The position numbers were made by a program, and so were the translations under genes. From assembly GCF_000160535.1 (NCBI RefSeq), contig NZ_GG704781.1, positions 828,582 to 892,581 of the forward strand: a DNA stretch of 64,000 bases, given 5' to 3'. Source of the DNA: Hallella bergensis DSM 17361 (lineage in GTDB: Bacteria; Bacteroidota; Bacteroidia; Bacteroidales; Bacteroidaceae). The notes under the pieces were generated by a model, which made no database searches, was not told the origin of the DNA, and saw only the letters and a program-made list of their open reading frames with translations. Shown piece by piece: positions 26,471 through 36,019 of this stretch. Positions within the stretch are counted from its first letter, which is position 1. Each line of letters opens with the position of its first letter.

Positions 26471-27580
26471 ATGATGATGACCACAACGACAACAAAGAAC
26501 TACATTTTCTCACGACATTATCTTAACAAACACTTCCATGCAAAGGCGTGGGGAGTTCTCTTCCTTCTCCTTTTCATCCCCCTGTTTGCCTCGGCACAGT
26601 CTGTGGAGGGCACCTCCTACTATCTTCCAAAGGCTGTGGCACGTTTCACAATCAAGGTGGAAAAGACACAATACACACCCGGAAGGCTTGCAACGTATGC
26701 CCCTCGCTATCTTAAGAAGAACGTGCAACAGGAGGCCACTGTAACTTACCGGCTTATCGGGATGGATATGACGCAACTTGCCGTACCCGACACAGCCAAG
26801 CATTTTCAACTCATCATAGAGAAGAAGCGTAGTATCAATAAGGTAACTCGTGGTGACAACGGGCAGTTGCTAGCCATCAACGCAGATGCTCAGCCCATGG
26901 AAGTGGTCACACCCACTTTCACTCCAGCTCCACGTCCTCGGCCTATCAACCCAAAAGACTTAATGTCGGAGGAGATTCTTAATGCCGGTAGCAATGCCAA
27001 AATGGCTGAACTGACAGCACGTGAAATCTACGACATACGCGACAGCCGTAACCAGCTCAGCCGAGGCGAGGCTGACTTCATGCCTAAAGATGGAGCCCAG
27101 CTTCGCATGATGCTCGCCAATCTCGACAGGCAGGAGCAAGGGCTCTCGCAACTCTTCGAAGGTGTTGTGACCCGAGACACCACATGGACAACTATTGATT
27201 TCCTACCCACCACAGAAGGACAGGAGGTACTTTTTCGCCTTTCCAAACATCTTGGACTTGTAGACAAGGATGACTTGTCTGGTGTTCCCTATTATATCAA
27301 CGTGGAAGACCATCACACCGCAGCTACCCAGCAACCAGCTCCTGCGAACAAAAAGGAAGATAAAAACGATATCGGGCTACGCGTAAGTCAGCCTGGAAAA
27401 ATTACCATGACCGTACACTGCGACAATCAAACCATAGGGACATACGAACTTTCCGCCCCACAGTTTGGCACAGTGGAGTCGCTTAGTGGCGATTTGTTTG
27501 GCAGGAAAAACTCTTCCAGGATTATTCTCGATCCGCTCACGGGTAGCATAAGAACCATAGAAGCCATACCGGTGGATTAA
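26471..27580 (+). CDS. DUF4831 protein, exported
   Basis: A 369-aa exported Bacteroidota protein. A long, partly charged N-terminal leader (KNYIFSRHYLNKHFHAKAWGVLFLLLFIPLFASAQ) ends at a signal cleavage site near residue 43. The mature part begins SVEGTSYYLPKAVARFTIKVEKTQYTPGRLATYAPRYL, the DUF4831 hallmark. Further blocks are LTAREIYDIRDSRNQLSRGEADFMPKDGAQLRMMLANLDRQE (about 180-220) and LSGDLFGRKNSSRIILDPLTGSIRTIE at the end. Function unknown. The true start may be one of the first three Met codons. Closed by the hairpin at 27604-27642. Confidence 0.8.
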   Translation: MMMTTTTTKNYIFSRHYLNKHFHAKAWGVLFLLLFIPLFASAQSVEGTSYYLPKAVARFTIKVEKTQYTPGRLATYAPRYLKKNVQQEATVTYRLIGMDMTQLAVPDTAKHFQLIIEKKRSINKVTRGDNGQLLAINADAQPMEVVTPTFTPAPRPRPINPKDLMSEEILNAGSNAKMAELTAREIYDIRDSRNQLSRGEADFMPKDGAQLRMMLANLDRQEQGLSQLFEGVVTRDTTWTTIDFLPTTEGQEVLFRLSKHLGLVDKDDLSGVPYYINVEDHHTAATQQPAPANKKEDKNDIGLRVSQPGKITMTVHCDNQTIGTYELSAPQFGTVESLSGDLFGRKNSSRIILDPLTGSIRTIEAIPVD

Positions 27581-27603
27581 TCCTGCGACACAACCCAGAT
27601 CTT

Positions 27604-27642
27604 AAAAAGGCAGGTTCGAATCATCATCGAACCTGCCTTTTT
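27604..27642. terminator. Bidirectional intrinsic terminator
   Basis: A perfect 16-bp stem, AAAAAGGCAGGTTCGA with TCGAACCTGCCTTTTT, around a 7-nt loop. A T-rich flank follows on plus and an A/T-rich one on minus. It lies between the DUF4831 gene and the end of fba. Confidence 0.9.
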
Positions 27643-27698
27643 CTTTTTAATTATGATAAACTTTGCGTGAACATTATGCCACGCAAAGCACCAACTCA

Positions 27699-28712
27699 TT
27701 AGTCGAGCTGAGCCAACTTGTTGTTACTGCCAAGCACGTTGGTAATCTTGCTCTTGTAGAGGTCGATCATGTAGTTACGTGCTACCTTGCCATACTGGCG
27801 AGGATCGAAGTATTCGGGATGCTCTGACAATGTCTCACGAACACCTGCTGTGTAGGCCAAGCGAGAGTCTGAGTCGATGTTAACCTTGCAAACTGCGCTC
27901 TTGGCAGCCTGACGAAGCTGTTCCTCGGGGATTCCCACAGCATTAGGCAAGTGGCCACCGAACTTGTTGATGATGTCAACATATTCCTGTGGTACGGAAG
28001 AAGAACCGTGAAGCACAATGGGGAAACCAGGAAGTTTCTTCTCTATCTCAGCCAAGATATCAAATGCCAATGGTGGAGGAACAAGACGTCCTGTCTTCGG
28101 GTCGCGTGTGCACTGCTCCGGTGTAAACTTGTAGGCACCGTGGCTGGTACCAATCGAGATAGCCAGCGAGTCACAGCCTGTGCGCTTGGAGAAGTCGATA
28201 ACCTCTTCAGGCTTGGTATAGTGAGATTCCTCAGCTACCACGTCGTCTTCTACGCCGGCGAGTACACCAAGTTCAGCCTCAACCGTCACATCGTACTTGT
28301 GAGCGTAGTCCACAACCTTCTTGGCTAATTCGACATTCTCCTCATAGGGAAGAGAGGAACCATCGATCATGACTGAAGAAAAGCCCATATCCACACAGTC
28401 CTTGCACAGCTCGAAAGTGTCACCATGGTCAAGGTGAAGTACAATCTCAGGATGCTTACAGCCAAGCTCCTTGGCGTATTCCACAGCACCCTCGGCCATA
28501 TAGCGGAGCAACGTAGCGTTAGCATAGTTGCGAGCGCCCTTGGACACTTGGAGAATCACCGGAGACTTCAATTCTGAAGAAGCGGTAATGATGGCCTGAA
28601 GCTGTTCGAGGTTGTTGAAATTGAATGCTGGAATGGCATAACCGCCACTTACAGCACGCTTGAACATGTCTCTTGTATTAACGAGACCTAAATCTTTATA
28701 ACTAACTGCCAT
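27699..28712 (-). CDS. fba: Class II fructose-bisphosphate aldolase
   Basis: Zinc-dependent glycolytic aldolase that cleaves fructose 1,6-bisphosphate to DHAP and glyceraldehyde 3-phosphate. The 337-aa protein carries IPAFNFNNLEQLQAI near 27-41, the metal and catalytic LHLDHGDTFELCKDCVDMGFSSVMIDGSSLP near 92-122, YDVTVEAELGVLAG, SIGTSHGAYK near 186, and FPIVLHGSSSVP near 225 with the third zinc histidine. Single gene with a full promoter at 28757-28787. Confidence 0.96.
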   Translation of the reverse strand: MAVSYKDLGLVNTRDMFKRAVSGGYAIPAFNFNNLEQLQAIITASSELKSPVILQVSKGARNYANATLLRYMAEGAVEYAKELGCKHPEIVLHLDHGDTFELCKDCVDMGFSSVMIDGSSLPYEENVELAKKVVDYAHKYDVTVEAELGVLAGVEDDVVAEESHYTKPEEVIDFSKRTGCDSLAISIGTSHGAYKFTPEQCTRDPKTGRLVPPPLAFDILAEIEKKLPGFPIVLHGSSSVPQEYVDIINKFGGHLPNAVGIPEEQLRQAAKSAVCKVNIDSDSRLAYTAGVRETLSEHPEYFDPRQYGKVARNYMIDLYKSKITNVLGSNNKLAQLD

Positions 28713-28756
28713 TTTATAATGTTTAAAAATGAATAATCCTAATTACTATCTTTTTG

Positions 28757-28787
28757 CAAAAATAGCATTTTATTTCTTTACTTCAAA
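28757..28787 (-). promoter_or_regulatory. Promoter of fba
   Basis: Minus strand: -33 TTTG (28784-28787), 19 bases, -7 TATTTTTG (28757-28764). The leader is about 40 nt. Confidence 0.75.
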
Positions 28788-28893
28788 GGTGAAATGCATT
28801 ATTTAATGTTACATGGTGGTTAAAAAGGTTAATTAGCAAACTACTATCGCTTTATCCCTATCATTTTGTAACATGGGTTTTACATTTTCTATT

Positions 28894-31812
28894 TTAAAAC
28901 CACATGCCACCCAACCCCTGCCTTTTCATGCCCAACGTAAACTTGTAAGCTGCGTGGAGCATGAGGTAACGGGTGAGGCCGTTGGTCCAAGTTTCAGTGC
29001 GACCCTGCGTGTCGAGCGTAAAAGAGGTACTGTTCAGGTTACCCAATATATCAAAACCATCGAGCGAAACAACCAGTTTCTTCTTCATGAAATTCTTGGA
29101 AAGACGAGCGTTCCACACCATTTCACTGGTGTTCATCTGTTCATCATTGTAACCACTGCGGTTGTAGTCAGTGATGTCTGTAGACAGTTCGAAATCCCAG
29201 GGCAGTTGAACTTCTCCGCCAAGAGTCACATTATAGTTCCATGCGCTCACCGTCTGAAAACCCTTACGGTCACTGGTGGCACGCTGATAAGTGACGTTAG
29301 ACCTAACATAGCTGCGCAGTTTCTGTCCCAACTGATATTGCAGCGACATTTGGTTTGTCACGTTCCAGTTGTGCACCTTGCTGCGTACCGATTGCGTACC
29401 CTCCACCGTGGTAAGGTCCACGTTATCGCTGTAATTACCCAAGAGACCTCCCTGAAAGGTCCACCGCCGCTTTTTGTCAATCGGACAGTCCAAGCTCACG
29501 TTTCCTCCCATGCTCCAGTTGCCATTCACATTCACTTGCTGCGTCGTTGTCTTTCCCGTCTCTTTGTCGTACAATGTTGATGTGGCGATGGCATTTTGCA
29601 TGACCTGATAGTTGAGTCCGACCATCACATTACGCTGCGTGGCCATGTGAAACACTCCACCCAGGATATTGACCAAATGACTCCTTGACCTCTTTAAATT
29701 AGGGTTTCCCAGCGTCACGACGAGCGGGTCGGCATCATCGCGTATATCGAGCAGAGACGTGAGTGAGGGTTGGCTCTGGTTGGTGTTATAGCCAAACGAC
29801 ACGATGCGGGTGCCCGTCGAGTCGTTGAACTGATAGTTGGCCCGCAATGACGGATTGAAATAGAGTGTCGTTCGGTCTTTAGTGTAGCTTTTCGTACGAT
29901 AATAGTCTATCTTCTCATAACGCGATTCGAGCGGAAGGGTAATATCGATCGCATATCTTGGCATGCGTGTTCCGTCTCCATGAGTATACGACACGTTCAT
30001 GGTTCCCGTGTGCGAAACTGTGCGTTCCCTGTTACGATAGCTGTTGTCGCCGTCCCTCACCCGCATCAGCGCATCGCGTGTGGACGGCAACACACCCAAG
30101 GTGTAAGCTTCATCGGTATAGTCTTCAAGTTGGTCGAGGCGGTAGAGCGAATAGTCCGTGTCGCTGTAACGCTGACTGAACTGATAACCCGGACGGAAGA
30201 ACAGTGTAGCCACCTGGTTCGAATCACATTCAAACAATCGTGTATAATCCACATTGGCATTGATCGTATAGTCGTGGTTGGGCGTGGTGGAGTATTGGTT
30301 ACGGTGATCCGAGGAGGGGTTGTTGGCAAGATAATCAATCTGATTGAGGGCATATCGGTAGTTTTTCGAACGCCCATAGTCGAACGAGGCCGAGGCCGAA
30401 AGCATATTATGCCAGCTTTCGCCCGTCCCAAAACTCATACGTTCATTCAGATCAAGCGAATACCCGAGATTCTCTCCATTGTCTTTGTTGTCATTGCGTA
30501 CGCGGTTTATCGTCATGGCCAACAGCTTCTTCCCGGCCATAGGCAGAAACAGACTGTCGAGCGTCCTGCTGCCAGAGGGATTGGCATTGAAGCGTCCCGA
30601 CAGGTTGCTCCCCCACCCCTCGCTCTTGGAATAGTTGGCACTCAGGTTTCCATCGAGCATGTGTTTCCCGGGATGCAGGCCAAATGAGCCACGTCCAGAC
30701 CACGTCGTATTCTTCCTTCTGTTGCTGTTTCTGCTTAGCCCGTAATAGTCGCCGCCCGTCAGAAACGTTTGCGACGTAGTACGCGTTTGCGTCTCATTGT
30801 CCGAATGTCGTAAGTCCATACGGGTGTCAAAATAGTCGTCTTCACTCTTGCCGTCATAGCGATAGTTCAGTCCAGCCTCCTTCGTGGAAGTGAGTCCACC
30901 ACCAGCCGTAGGCATGGCTCTCATTCCTCGGCCGGCTCCAGGCATCCCATACGCATTCACATTGTCCATCGCTCCGGTAAGCGACAGCCGCGAATGTTTG
31001 CTATATCCCATCGCAAACAGTCGACTACTATATCGGCTATCCGTACCGATGGCAAGATCCAAGTTGCTCATCATGCCGTGCTGGTATTGCTTTTTCAATC
31101 CCACGTCGAGCACATATTCGCGGTCATTCATATCGCGACCCATCAATCGGCTTTCCTTGCCACGCTTGTCGTACACCTTTACTTTGTCCACCGTGTAGGC
31201 CGGAAGGTTTTCCAAGGCCTTCTTGGCGTCACCCTTAAAAAAGTCGCGACCATCCACAAGCAGCGAGTTCACTGCGCGTCCATTCACCTTAATCACCCCA
31301 TCCTCAAGTGTCGCACCCGGTAACTGCCGAATCAGGGCATCGAGCATGGAACCTTCGCTCAGCTTAAACGCTGTGGCATCATAGACCAACGTGTCGCCCC
31401 GCATCACCATTTTTATCTTCGTAGCCTTCACCACCACTTCGTCCAGAAGCTTGGAATCCTCCTCCATCTTCACAAATTCAACATACTGTTCGTTCACACG
31501 GTCGGCCATTTCCACGTCTACATTCTTATAAACCGTTTTGTAGCCCAGCATCGAGAAACGCAGAATATAACTCGTATGGTTCTCTACATCGATTTCATAC
31601 TTGACGATTTGTTGTCCCCAAAAACTATGCTCTGCCGTCACCGTAGCCCGCACAAGACTACTGTCGGTAGCCGAAAGCAACTCCACCGTAACACCGGGCA
31701 ACATCTCATTGGTCTTCGCATCAAGCACGTGACCGGTCAGGTGGCGGGCTTGCAACATATTGCACACTCCTACCACCAATACTATTACAAAGAATAATCT
31801 ACGAAAAAACAA
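28894..31812 (-). CDS. Outer-membrane beta-barrel protein (TonB-receptor-like)
   Basis: A 972-aa outer-membrane protein of the OMP_b-brl_3 type. Residues 1-22 are a signal peptide. About 23-110 is a carboxypeptidase-regulatory-like domain (RHLTGHVLDAKTNEMLPGVTVELLSATDSSLVRATVT). About 125-225 is a plug-like domain (LDEVVVKATKIKMVMRGDTLVYDATAFKLSEGS, LPGATLEDGVIKVNGRAVNSLLVDGRDFF). The rest is a barrel of aromatic-capped strands with glycine- and asparagine-rich loops. No SusD-like partner is adjacent, so a polysaccharide-utilisation role is not supported. It lies 26 bases behind the FucP-like transporter and may share its transcript with it and the malic enzyme gene. Confidence 0.85.
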   Translation of the reverse strand: MFFRRLFFVIVLVVGVCNMLQARHLTGHVLDAKTNEMLPGVTVELLSATDSSLVRATVTAEHSFWGQQIVKYEIDVENHTSYILRFSMLGYKTVYKNVDVEMADRVNEQYVEFVKMEEDSKLLDEVVVKATKIKMVMRGDTLVYDATAFKLSEGSMLDALIRQLPGATLEDGVIKVNGRAVNSLLVDGRDFFKGDAKKALENLPAYTVDKVKVYDKRGKESRLMGRDMNDREYVLDVGLKKQYQHGMMSNLDLAIGTDSRYSSRLFAMGYSKHSRLSLTGAMDNVNAYGMPGAGRGMRAMPTAGGGLTSTKEAGLNYRYDGKSEDDYFDTRMDLRHSDNETQTRTTSQTFLTGGDYYGLSRNSNRRKNTTWSGRGSFGLHPGKHMLDGNLSANYSKSEGWGSNLSGRFNANPSGSRTLDSLFLPMAGKKLLAMTINRVRNDNKDNGENLGYSLDLNERMSFGTGESWHNMLSASASFDYGRSKNYRYALNQIDYLANNPSSDHRNQYSTTPNHDYTINANVDYTRLFECDSNQVATLFFRPGYQFSQRYSDTDYSLYRLDQLEDYTDEAYTLGVLPSTRDALMRVRDGDNSYRNRERTVSHTGTMNVSYTHGDGTRMPRYAIDITLPLESRYEKIDYYRTKSYTKDRTTLYFNPSLRANYQFNDSTGTRIVSFGYNTNQSQPSLTSLLDIRDDADPLVVTLGNPNLKRSRSHLVNILGGVFHMATQRNVMVGLNYQVMQNAIATSTLYDKETGKTTTQQVNVNGNWSMGGNVSLDCPIDKKRRWTFQGGLLGNYSDNVDLTTVEGTQSVRSKVHNWNVTNQMSLQYQLGQKLRSYVRSNVTYQRATSDRKGFQTVSAWNYNVTLGGEVQLPWDFELSTDITDYNRSGYNDEQMNTSEMVWNARLSKNFMKKKLVVSLDGFDILGNLNSTSFTLDTQGRTETWTNGLTRYLMLHAAYKFTLGMKRQGLGGMWF

Positions 31813-31838
31813 TACCTATGAAACTTTTACTATCAATT

Positions 31839-33065
31839 CTACAATGTCAATACAGTACCCTTGCCTTTTCTGGTCAGCTCCGAAGCAAACAGCAGCACCA
31901 CAAAAAATCCAAGGAACGGAATGATGAATGGCATACTCATCATGTGGGTGGCATCAGCTATGAGCCCCATCAGCAGGAAGCCACACCCTCCGATAGGCGT
32001 CATCATCAGCAGCGAGGAAGCACTCTTGGTGAGGTTGCCCAGCCCATGAAGCGACAGCGAAAAAATCGTGGGAAACATGATCGCCTCGAAGGCGTAGTTG
32101 CAAATCAGGGCTATCATGGAGATAACACCGAAGTTGAGCATAACCAACCCAACACTCACAACGCTGCCAATGGCACAATAAAACAACATGCGCTCGGCCT
32201 TCACCCATCGCATGATCCAGCTGCCAACAAACCGACCCAGCATAAACAGCGCCAAGGCTACGGTCAGCACAATCGACGCCGTGTTGTCGCTCATCCAGCC
32301 CTTTCCCGTGACATAGTTGATGAAATAACTGTTGATGGAAATCTCCGCAACCTCATAGGCCAACAGCGCCAAAAGACCAAAGACAAACATGGGGTGATGG
32401 CGGAACAGTTTCATGATACGTGTGCCCTGACTGCGATCCTCCTCCGTTTCCCGATGTTGGATTTCAGGAAGATTCACACGGGAGAACACCACGGCAATGC
32501 CCAGCACCAACACACCCAGCACGGTATAGGGAATCACAACATTTCCTCCACTCTCCGTGCCATTGAACAGGAACTGTCCCACAATAAATGTGGCCGAGAG
32601 CGAGCCCAAACCGTTGAACGACTGCGAGAAGTTTAGACGGCTGGTGGAGCTCGACGGGTCGCCCAACTCCGTGACATAGGGATTGGCCGCCGTCTCCAGG
32701 AACACCAATCCGCAACCTATGATGAACAATGCACCGAGATAAGCATAGAACGTTCCGGCCTCGGCGCCAGGTATGAACAGCAACGCCCCAATGCCAAAGA
32801 GTGTCAGTCCGAACACCACGCCCATGCGATAGCCACGTCGGTTGATAAACCATCCGGCCGGAATGGCCATGATGAAATATCCCAAGTAAGTGGTTACCTG
32901 AATGAGCGATGACTGCGTGATCGTTATGTCGAGTGCATTTTGGAAATGCTTGTTCAGCACGTCGAGAATGGCGCGGGCAAAGCCCCAAAGGAAGAACAGC
33001 GATGTGACAAGAACGAACGGCAACAGATATTTCCTGTTGGTAAGAGGTGTGCGACTGGTTTTCAT
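31839..33065 (-). CDS. FucP-like sugar MFS transporter
   Basis: A 408-aa major facilitator of the fucose/glucose-galactose:H+ symporter group. About twelve membrane helices are present. Signatures include SLFFLWGFARAILDVLNKHFQ in helix 1 (the WGF...LN pattern of FucP/GluP), GYFIMAIPAGWFINRRGYRMGVVFGL between helices 2 and 3, and CGLVFLETAANPYVTELG near 120-138, strongly typical of the group. The substrate is probably a hexose or 6-deoxyhexose (inference). It lies 40 bases behind maeB and 26 before the outer-membrane protein gene. Confidence 0.9.
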   Translation of the reverse strand: MKTSRTPLTNRKYLLPFVLVTSLFFLWGFARAILDVLNKHFQNALDITITQSSLIQVTTYLGYFIMAIPAGWFINRRGYRMGVVFGLTLFGIGALLFIPGAEAGTFYAYLGALFIIGCGLVFLETAANPYVTELGDPSSSTSRLNFSQSFNGLGSLSATFIVGQFLFNGTESGGNVVIPYTVLGVLVLGIAVVFSRVNLPEIQHRETEEDRSQGTRIMKLFRHHPMFVFGLLALLAYEVAEISINSYFINYVTGKGWMSDNTASIVLTVALALFMLGRFVGSWIMRWVKAERMLFYCAIGSVVSVGLVMLNFGVISMIALICNYAFEAIMFPTIFSLSLHGLGNLTKSASSLLMMTPIGGCGFLLMGLIADATHMMSMPFIIPFLGFFVVLLFASELTRKGKGTVLTL

Positions 33066-33105
33066 AAGATGTAATACACTTTCAGCAGATTGATGCAGGA
33101 CACTT

Positions 33106-35397
33106 TCATTTCTTTGCCTTTTTCATCTTCTCCACATAGGCATCAATCACAGCCACAGCCGTTACATTGACCACACTACGCACGCTGGCTTCGAAATCCG
33201 TAAAGTGAATCGCCTTCTTCAGACCCATTTGGATGGGACCTATGATTTCCACGTCCGGATCGAGGCCTTGCAGCAACTTGTAACTGCCGTTGGCCGAACT
33301 CATATTTGGGAAGACCAAAGTATTGACGTTTTTGCCTTTCAGCCGCGTAAAGGGGAACTTGTCATCGCGCAACTCTCTGTCCAGCGCAAAGTTCACCTGC
33401 ATTTCGCCGTCTATCGCCAGGTTGGGATATCTCTCCTGCATGCGCTCCACGGCATGGTGCACGGCCAGCGGGGAACCAGTGTTGTCGGTTCCAAAATTGG
33501 AATAGCTGATCATGGCAATGGTCGGTTCGGTGTTGAAGAACCTCACCGTGTGAGCCGACAGGCGGGCTATATCGAACAGCACATCCTGATCGGGATGACG
33601 ATTGATCAACGTGTCGGCCAGGAAGAACACACCCTTCTTGGTATTCAGAATGTGCATGGTACCAAACGTGCCATATTCCGGGCGAACACCAATCACCTCC
33701 TTGGCCACCTTGATGGTGTTACTGTATTTGGTGTACAGTCCAGTGATAAAGGCGTCGGCATCATCGTGTTCCACCATCGACATACCGAAATAGTTGCGTT
33801 CATACATCTTGTCGTATGCTTCCTCGAAGGTATAGCCTTGCCGTGCCAGTTTTTCTGCCAGGTGCTTGGCATACGTAGCGCGACGACCCTGCTCCTTGTC
33901 GGCACGCATATCTATGATTTCAACACCCGTAAGATCCAACTTGAGTCGGGTGGCGATACGGTTCAGGCGGTCGGGGTTACCCAATAAGATGGGCTTGCAA
34001 AATCCCTCCTGACGGGCTTGGACGGCTGCCTTCATCATCGTGGGGTGACCACCCTCGGCAAACACCACGCGTTGGGGATGCATGGCCGCAGTGGCGTGGA
34101 GCGTCCGTGTCAGTTTGGTTTCCTGACCAAGCATCTGGCGCAAACGGTTCTTATAGGCCTCCCAGTCGCCAATGGGTGTGCGGGCCACCCCACTGTCCAT
34201 CGCGGCCTTGGCCACAGCTGCCGACACCTCGGTGAGAAGGCGTGGGTCCACAGGTTTCGGGATAAAATAGTTGGGGCCAAACGTCAGGTCGTTCACATGA
34301 TACACCTCGTTCACAATGTCAGGAATACGCTGCTTGGCCAATTCTGCAATGGCATGCACGGCAGCCATCTTCATCTCCTCATTGATGGCGCGGGCGTGAA
34401 CGTCCAACGCTCCTCGGAAAATGAACGGAAAGCCTATCACATTGTTGATTTGGTTGGGATAGTCAGAGCGTCCCGTTGCCATCAGCACGTCGGGGCGGCT
34501 GGCCACCGCGTCCTCATAGCTTATCTCGGGAATGGGGTTGGCCAAGGCAAACACGATAGGGCTGTCGGCCATAGAGCGTATCATATCCTGCGTGAGGATA
34601 TTGCCCTTGGAAAGTCCCACAAACACATCGGCGCCCCTGATGGCCTCCTCAAGCGTATGAACATCGCGGCGATCGGTGGCAAACAGTTTCTTCTGTTCCG
34701 TCAGGTTTGGTCGGTCGGTGGTGATCACGCCCTTGGAGTCGAGCATCACCACATTTTCCACCTTTACACCAAGCGCCACATACAACTTGGTACAGCTAAT
34801 GGCAGCCGCACCGGCACCGTTGACCACAACCTTCACTTGGGTGATATCCTTACCGGCAACCTCAAGCGCATTCTTCAGGCCGGCTGCCGAAATGATGGCC
34901 GTGCCATGCTGGTCATCGTGCATCACGGGTATGTCGAGGCTCTTTTTCAGACGTTCCTCTATATAGAAGCATTCCGGGGCCTTGATGTCCTCAAGGTTGA
35001 TACCGCCAAACGAGGGTGCAATGCGCTCCACGGTCTCGCAAAATTTCTCGGGATCGCTTTCGTCTATCTCGACGTCAAACACATCGATACCCCCATAGAT
35101 CTTGAACAACAATCCCTTGCCCTCCATCACGGGTTTGCCACTCATAGCTCCAATGTTACCCAGACCGAGCACAGCTGTTCCATTGGAAATCACAGCCACC
35201 AGGTTACCCTTGTTGGTGTATCTATATACACTGTCCGGGTCTTGCTGAATCTCAAGACAGGGGTAAGCCACCCCCGGAGAATAGGCCAGGCTCAGGTCAG
35301 CTTGCGTTCTATAGGGTTTGGTTGGTTTTACTTCGATTTTACCGGGCCTGCCCTGCTCATGATATTCGAGGGCAGCTTCTTTTGTTATCTTCACCAT
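33106..35397 (-). CDS. maeB: NADP-dependent malic enzyme, MaeB type
   Basis: Oxidatively decarboxylates malate to pyruvate. The 763-aa protein is the long form with an N-terminal malic enzyme (about 1-420) and a C-terminal phosphotransacetylase-like domain (about 430-763). Motifs in the first part are [75 protein letters not shown] and [15 protein letters not shown]. In the second, [16 protein letters not shown] and [17 protein letters not shown] are PTA-like; in MaeB this part is regulatory (acetyl-CoA sensitive), not catalytic. A -7 box lies at 35468-35475. Confidence 0.95.
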   Translation of the reverse strand: MVKITKEAALEYHEQGRPGKIEVKPTKPYRTQADLSLAYSPGVAYPCLEIQQDPDSVYRYTNKGNLVAVISNGTAVLGLGNIGAMSGKPVMEGKGLLFKIYGGIDVFDVEIDESDPEKFCETVERIAPSFGGINLEDIKAPECFYIEERLKKSLDIPVMHDDQHGTAIISAAGLKNALEVAGKDITQVKVVVNGAGAAAISCTKLYVALGVKVENVVMLDSKGVITTDRPNLTEQKKLFATDRRDVHTLEEAIRGADVFVGLSKGNILTQDMIRSMADSPIVFALANPIPEISYEDAVASRPDVLMATGRSDYPNQINNVIGFPFIFRGALDVHARAINEEMKMAAVHAIAELAKQRIPDIVNEVYHVNDLTFGPNYFIPKPVDPRLLTEVSAAVAKAAMDSGVARTPIGDWEAYKNRLRQMLGQETKLTRTLHATAAMHPQRVVFAEGGHPTMMKAAVQARQEGFCKPILLGNPDRLNRIATRLKLDLTGVEIIDMRADKEQGRRATYAKHLAEKLARQGYTFEEAYDKMYERNYFGMSMVEHDDADAFITGLYTKYSNTIKVAKEVIGVRPEYGTFGTMHILNTKKGVFFLADTLINRHPDQDVLFDIARLSAHTVRFFNTEPTIAMISYSNFGTDNTGSPLAVHHAVERMQERYPNLAIDGEMQVNFALDRELRDDKFPFTRLKGKNVNTLVFPNMSSANGSYKLLQGLDPDVEIIGPIQMGLKKAIHFTDFEASVRSVVNVTAVAVIDAYVEKMKKAKK

Positions 35398-35467
35398 TGT
35401 GTTATGCTTTATACTTTCTATACTGTGCTTGAGTCAATGTTACAGTTTCCCACCATAAACATATCAG

Positions 35468-35475
35468 CAAAGTTA
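35468..35475 (-). promoter_or_regulatory. -7 promoter box upstream of maeB
   Basis: Minus-strand TAACTTTG, exact TAnnTTTG, about 70 bases before the maeB ATG. The -33 region is not clear. Confidence 0.5.
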
Positions 35476-35599
35476 TAAATTTTATTTCTGAATTGAAAGC
35501 AATACTTCGAAAAAATACAACGAGTGTTTTACATTTCCATGTTTTTGCTTTCATCTTGGTCATTCTGCACCTGTCCCAAGATACATCTGCTACCCACCA

Positions 35600-35890
35600 T
35601 GCCTTATTTTTCGAAATAACTTGACAAAAGCCTTCAAATGCTGCTCGTATTTGAAAAAAGAAAAGAGAAGTTTCGAAATAGGCAAAATTTCGGCGTTCTT
35701 CGTAATTTTCTGATTACCAGACATATACAACTAAACAAGACTACTGTGTCGTTCTTGCCCAGTCTGCAAGGTTGCGGTTACTATCTTTTGGCGTTGCGAT
35801 TAAGCCCTGACCGCACTGCGCCAAACGTCTATCCGCAGTGCCGAAAAGGCTTATCGGCACCGTGACAAGGCAGTAATCGCAAAGCCGACA
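35600..35890 (-). repeat. Intergenic repeat, copy C (inverted orientation)
   Basis: The gap 35476-36019 carries no gene. Read on the minus strand it holds first the GC-rich array (35794-35885), with four successive units of 22 bp, then the AT-rich tail (35607-35700) ending in TTTGTCAAG. The array is bounded by inverted ends TTGCGATTA (35794-35802) and TAATCGCAA (35874-35882). It contains internal hairpins GCACTGCG/CGCAGTGC and TGCCGA/TCGGCA. It lies between the maeB and feoB genes, both on the minus strand. Confidence 0.7.
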
Positions 35891-35963
35891 CACTTTCCAT
35901 GCATCGGATTTGAACAATTGTTTACAAAAAAGAAGATTTGATTTTCCAGAACACCAACTTTGC

Positions 35964-35985
35964 AAGGTCACTTTTTTGTGACCTT
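35964..35985 (-). terminator. Hairpin after feoB
   Basis: AAGGTCAC pairs with GTGACCTT around six T. It lies 35 bases downstream of the feoB stop. The stem is short and lacks a following T run on the minus strand, so this is only a weak terminator call. Confidence 0.4.
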
Positions 35986-36019
35986 ATCTTGACAGTCAGC
36001 GTCGGTCGACGCGTCATAA

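Noticed and set aside
34018-35478. 486-codon open frame on the plus strand
   Set aside because: It is antisense to the maeB gene, has no promoter or protein-family character, and follows the codon bias of the real gene.
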